Positions 60,528 to 64,000 of a DNA stretch of 64,000 nucleotides are shown here, one piece after another. Below the pieces are notes generated by a model, which had not been told where the DNA came from, ran no database searches, and saw nothing but the letters and a program-made list of their open reading frames with translations. The translations under genes and the position numbers were made by a program. Source of the DNA: Deferribacteraceae bacterium UBA6793. GTDB lineage: Bacteria > Chrysiogenota > Deferribacteres > Deferribacterales > Geovibrionaceae. Within the stretch, counting starts at the first letter, position 1; every line of letters begins with the position of its first letter. The stretch lies in contig DKFP01000010.1 in assembly GCA_002452405.1 (NCBI GenBank), positions 186,001 to 250,000 on the forward strand. The letters run 5' to 3'.

Positions 60528-60621
60528 AATTAATAAAATTTACAATCTTCACAGCCATTTTAAATATACTTTCCCCAACAGGACAGTTATTATCTGATTA
60601 TTAACTTGTGGGGGATCTAAA

Positions 60622-62595
60622 ATGAACATCAGAAAAAAAGTAACTCTGGCGCTTATCTTTCCGGTGATTGCGTTGTTATTTTATTCTTTTTCATCGTCTT
60701 ATCGCTATTACAACGTTTACTCAGGCATGAAACAGGTGAAGACCATGGTTCATGTAAGCGCGACCGTAAGCCGCCTTGTCCACGAAATACAGAAAGAGCG
60801 GGGAATGACCTCCGGCTTTATCGCAAGCGGCGGGACAAAATTCGCAAACGAGCTTCCTGCTCAGCGACAGGAGGTTGACAGAGAAGCGGAGACTCTCAAA
60901 AAATTTATTTCAGAAAACGATATGGATACAGATATCAAAAACAGACTGACCGCTGCACTGGACAATTTTGAAAGTCGCTCAGGTCTGAGATCTAAGATAG
61001 ATTCCATCTCTGTTTCCGCGGCGGAAGCTACGGTATTTTATACAGACATGAACTCACAACTTCTGTCGGTAGTGTTCAGCGCATCGGGGCTCACCAACGA
61101 CGCTTCCGTTTCAAGATCTCTCGCAGCTTATGCAAACTTTCTGAGTGCAAAGGAGAAAGCAGGTATCGAACGGGCTTTCCTCACAAACGTGTTCGCAAAC
61201 GGCAAATTTACGGACGGCAGTTTCGGCACTTACAGCGCCATAAAGGCGGAACAGGATACGTTTATCTCTATGTTCCTGCGCACTGCACCGGCAGCACTCA
61301 CCGGAGTATATAAAGAAGCAGCATCAGACCCGTCCTTCGCAGCCACCGCAGAAATGGAGAAAAGAGCAACGGAATTTTCGGCAGCCGGAGATTTCGGAAT
61401 CAGCGCCGAGGACTGGTTTAACACAGCAACAAAGCGAATAAACGCCCTTAAAACGGCGGAGGATAAAATATCCGTAGCCATTGATGCTGACGCGACCTCA
61501 CTGCTGGATTCGTCTTTTTATGCGCTGACGTTTAACGGAGCCGTTGCCGCAGGCTCAATAGCCGCACTATTACTGCTTCTTTACATAATACACACAAAAA
61601 TCGTCGGAAACATCACACGACTGACAGCAATCACTGCGGAACTGAACAGTGCGGATGCAGACCTTACGCACAGACTTGACATAAAGACCGGAGATGAGCT
61701 TCAGGAGTTGGCGGAGAATGTCAACACCTTCATTGCCGGAATTGCCGTTATCGTTTCCGAGGTTAAACAAACCGCGGCAGCGCTGGCATCCAGCAGTTGC
61801 GAACTGGCAGCCACAGCCGACCAGCTTTCAGGAACTCTTTCGGAACAATCAGGGCAGGTCAACGACATAGCCTCCGCCATGGAGGAGATGAACGTAACCT
61901 CAAGATCTATCAACAATCATATTGAGGAAGCGCAGAAACTCACAACAGAAGCATACGTTTCCACAAACAAGGGCAGTGTCCAGCTGAGAACAGCTGTTGA
62001 AATGGTGGATGGGATACGCCGAAGCGCGGACAAGCTGTCCTGCACCATAAACAGACTGAACGATTCATCCGGCAGAATAGGTGACATAGTTACCGCTATC
62101 TCGGACATAGCGGACCAGACAAACCTGCTGGCACTGAACGCAGCTATCGAAGCGGCAAGGGCGGGAGATGCCGGAAGAGGCTTTGCTGTTGTGGCTGATG
62201 AAGTACGAAAACTCGCTGAAAAAACTCAGACCGCAACACAGGAGATTGTTTCCATCATAAGACAGCTCGCAGACGATGCAAAATCTGCCGATACAGATAT
62301 GGAAACGGCACAGAAGAACGTCGAAAACGGCGTGAAGGCGATAAAGGATACCGATGAAATTTTCGGGCAGATACAGGGGGCGGTTACCACTGTCAAGGAA
62401 TCGAATGATTTTGTAGGCGTTTCTGTTGGCGAACAGGCGGATGCAATAGAAAATTCTACCGACAATACTGCACATTTTTCAAAAGGGATACAGGAAAGTG
62501 CGGCTGCCGTTGCACAGATAAGCGCAACAGTGGCGGATCTGGAACAGCGCGCTGTGGGGCTTAACTCTCTTATGGAGAGATTTAAAACAGCCTGA
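60622..62595 (+). CDS. Methyl-accepting chemotaxis protein with NIT sensor domain
   Basis: The 657-residue receptor has an N-terminal helix, a periplasmic helical NIT-type domain (VSRLVHEIQKERGMTSGFIASGG marks the conserved RGxSxG-like start) and a second helix (AAGSIAALLLLLYII). HAMP and the cytoplasmic signalling hairpin follow, with DQTNLLALNAAIEAARAGDAGRGFAVVADEVRKLAEKT. NIT domains are associated with nitrate/nitrite sensing. GGGGGA lies upstream of the ATG. It probably signals to a CheA elsewhere. Confidence 0.93.
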   Translation: MNIRKKVTLALIFPVIALLFYSFSSSYRYYNVYSGMKQVKTMVHVSATVSRLVHEIQKERGMTSGFIASGGTKFANELPAQRQEVDREAETLKKFISENDMDTDIKNRLTAALDNFESRSGLRSKIDSISVSAAEATVFYTDMNSQLLSVVFSASGLTNDASVSRSLAAYANFLSAKEKAGIERAFLTNVFANGKFTDGSFGTYSAIKAEQDTFISMFLRTAPAALTGVYKEAASDPSFAATAEMEKRATEFSAAGDFGISAEDWFNTATKRINALKTAEDKISVAIDADATSLLDSSFYALTFNGAVAAGSIAALLLLLYIIHTKIVGNITRLTAITAELNSADADLTHRLDIKTGDELQELAENVNTFIAGIAVIVSEVKQTAAALASSSCELAATADQLSGTLSEQSGQVNDIASAMEEMNVTSRSINNHIEEAQKLTTEAYVSTNKGSVQLRTAVEMVDGIRRSADKLSCTINRLNDSSGRIGDIVTAISDIADQTNLLALNAAIEAARAGDAGRGFAVVADEVRKLAEKTQTATQEIVSIIRQLADDAKSADTDMETAQKNVENGVKAIKDTDEIFGQIQGAVTTVKESNDFVGVSVGEQADAIENSTDNTAHFSKGIQESAAAVAQISATVADLEQRAVGLNSLMERFKTA

Positions 62596-62666
62596 TATAC
62601 ATTTTAAGATTATATCTTTTACCAATATACCTATTGATAAATTTTCTAAACGTGATTTAATTCATC

Positions 62667-63032
62667 ATGAGGTATATTATTTTCGTTTTGATAATATTTA
62701 TGTCATTTCCGGCATATGCAGCCACCTACGGCGATGCGCAGTGCACACTGCTTGAAATTATTGACGGGGATACGATTAAATGCGATATCGCAGGATATCC
62801 GGACATAATAGGGCACGGAATATCCGTGCGCTTCCGAGGAATTAACACTCCGGAAATACGCGGTAAACAGCGGGCGTTGGGGCTTATCTCAAAAAGCAAA
62901 CTGGAGGCACTCATCGGCGGGCAGAAAATCATCACGCTTAAAGATATCTCTCGTGATAAATATTTCAGAATAGACGCAGACGTTTACGTTGGCGACTGGC
63001 AGATAAACAAAGACGAACTTTTGCAGCCGTAA
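62667..63032 (+). CDS. Secreted staphylococcal-nuclease-like protein
   Basis: This 121-residue protein has a signal peptide (cleavage after AYA). It shows the SNase pattern EIIDGDTIKC, VRFRGINTPEIRG (catalytic Arg and Glu) and a later RDKYFRIDADVYV (second Arg). It should hydrolyse nucleic acids or act as a small OB-fold binding protein outside the cytoplasm. The length is short but the core is complete. The ribosome-binding site is weak. Confidence 0.82.
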   Translation: MRYIIFVLIIFMSFPAYAATYGDAQCTLLEIIDGDTIKCDIAGYPDIIGHGISVRFRGINTPEIRGKQRALGLISKSKLEALIGGQKIITLKDISRDKYFRIDADVYVGDWQINKDELLQP

Positions 63033-63035
63033 AAA

Positions 63036-63063
63036 AAGCCGCCCTCTCAGGCGGCTTCGTTTT
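63036..63063. terminator. Bidirectional intrinsic terminator
   Basis: AAGCCGCC (63036-63043) pairs with GGCGGCTT (63050-63057) across a 6-nt loop, with an A-run to the left and T residues to the right, between the nuclease and hisD genes. Confidence 0.85.
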
Positions 63064-64000
63064 TCAGTCTTCCTGTCTGATTATCACCGAATTTCTGTGA
63101 GCGATAAGCTCTTCGGATTCCGCAAGCACGCGTATGTCGTCCATGTCCGCCATAAGCTGCTCTTTGGAATAATATATTATACTGGTCTTCTTCTGAAAAT
63201 CGTATGTTCCCAGCGGGCTGAAAAATTTTGCAGTGCCGCCTGTAGGCAGAACGTGGTTGGGACCTGCAAAATAGTCTCCCACAGGTTCTGGAGTGTTCTG
63301 TCCGAGGAATATCGCCCCCGCATTTCGTATCTTCAGCATAAACTCCATCGGGTGTGCCACGCAAAGTTCAAGGTGCTCAACGGCTATCTCATTGACGATA
63401 TCCGCTGCCTCTTCAAGGTCGTCCGTAACGATTATCGCACCGAAACGCTCAAGAGACTTCGAGGCAATCTCCTTTTTCGGAAGCTCCGCCAGCTGGGCGT
63501 AAACGCTGTTTTCTATCTCTTTCGCAAGCTCCATGCTGTCCGTAACAACGATGGCGCTGGCAAGCTCGTCGTGTTCCGCCTGTGAAAGCATGTCCGCAGC
63601 CACATAATCCGGATCCGCCGAACTGTCCGCAACTATAAGCACTTCGCTGGGACCCGCTATCATATCGATATCCACTCTGCCGAACACCATTTTCTTTGCA
63701 AGGGCAACGTATATATTTCCGGGACCTGTTATCTTGCAGACCCTCGGTATGCTCTCTGTTCCGTATGCAAGTGCGGCAACAGCCTGTGCACCGCCAACCT
63801 TAAAGCCTCTGTCAACTCCTGCAAGGTACGCCGCAGCGAGAACCACAGGATTCACCTGTCCGCCAGTAGCGGGAGTAACCATGATTATCTCGTCAACACC
63901 GGCAACCTTAGCAGGCAGAACGTTCATGAGAACGCTGGAAGGATAAACCGCCTTTCCGCCCGGCACATAAACGCCGACGCTTTCAAGGGCTGTCACCTTC
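63064..64000 (-). CDS. hisD: Histidinol dehydrogenase (5' end outside window)
   Basis: HisD oxidises L-histidinol to histidine in two NAD-dependent steps. The visible 312 or so residues include YVPGGKAVYPSSVLM, GPGNIYVALAKK, SQAEHDELA (zinc Gln and His), EIAVEHLEL (catalytic Glu-His), GDYFAGPNHVLPTGGTA (zinc Asp) and a C-terminal LIAHRNSV (zinc His). The frame is open at the right edge, so the N-terminal part is cut off; internal GTG at 63996 is not the start. Confidence 0.95.
   Translation of the reverse strand, partial: KVTALESVGVYVPGGKAVYPSSVLMNVLPAKVAGVDEIIMVTPATGGQVNPVVLAAAYLAGVDRGFKVGGAQAVAALAYGTESIPRVCKITGPGNIYVALAKKMVFGRVDIDMIAGPSEVLIVADSSADPDYVAADMLSQAEHDELASAIVVTDSMELAKEIENSVYAQLAELPKKEIASKSLERFGAIIVTDDLEEAADIVNEIAVEHLELCVAHPMEFMLKIRNAGAIFLGQNTPEPVGDYFAGPNHVLPTGGTAKFFSPLGTYDFQKKTSIIYYSKEQLMADMDDIRVLAESEELIAHRNSVIIRQED

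Overview
The window is a gene-dense stretch of a Gram-negative bacterial chromosome. Lipid A synthesis (lpxK), Tat and Sec-DF export genes and lipoprotein signals show a double-membrane cell. The mix points to the phylum Deferribacterota (relatives of Denitrovibrio, Geovibrio or Seleniivibrio). That mix is an SfrAB-type NADPH-linked iron-sulfur flavoprotein pair, a glutamate synthase split over three genes, many orphan sensor kinases with an H-Q/H-W-R-Q-P phosphoacceptor box, and chemotaxis and c-di-GMP genes. The taxonomic placement is inference from gene content; no rRNA is present. I saw no phage, insertion sequence, tRNA or CRISPR array.

Layout. 0-2.5 kb: an HDOD protein (cut by the left edge), a REC/degenerate HD-GYP protein and a REC-GGDEF diguanylate cyclase. 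2.5-6.7 kb: sfrAB-like genes. 7-8.4 kb: a membrane-anchored exported protein with an atypical formyltransferase. 8.5-11.9 kb: tatB-tatC-moaA-larA-like, on the minus strand. 12.1-20.6 kb: radC, an NDUFA9-like dehydrogenase, ndk, thrC, queA, tgt, yajC, secD, secF. 20.7-26.4 kb: two convergent kinases, a DUF151 nuclease, a TlpA-like thioredoxin and a cysteine-free CsoR-family regulator behind a perfect 26-bp palindrome. 26.7-34.4 kb: a large lipoprotein, a 12-TM/LuxR fusion regulator, small housekeeping genes including yhhQ, and a kinase that has lost its phosphoacceptor histidine. 34.6-37.3 kb: an ABC importer of the TrpXYZ type. 37.6-42.2 kb: a quinone reductase, a PhzF protein, a kinase and a secreted protein. 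42.6-48.2 kb: the three-gene glutamate synthase operon. 48.3-50.0 kb: a regulator, a Cas2-fold-like small protein, a candidate structured RNA and a block of palindromic tandem repeats. 50.0-51.7 kb: lpxK and an LPS-core-type glycosyltransferase. 51.9-57.0 kb: an IclR regulator, a two-component system with two extra small genes, and dnaX with an A10 slippage site. 57.1-64.0 kb: a secreted glycosidase-like protein, a kinase, a NIT-domain chemoreceptor, a secreted nuclease and hisD (cut by the right edge).

Themes. Signalling dominates: six sensor kinases, three response regulators and a chemoreceptor. Four kinases share a cysteine-rich insert just before the ATPase N box and look like redox- or metal-responsive variants of one family. 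A palindromic intergenic repeat of about 80 bp occurs about nine times. Queuosine genes occur at two places (queA-tgt and yhhQ). Most operons are tight, with 1-41 nt overlaps, and three convergent gene pairs overlap at their 3' ends.
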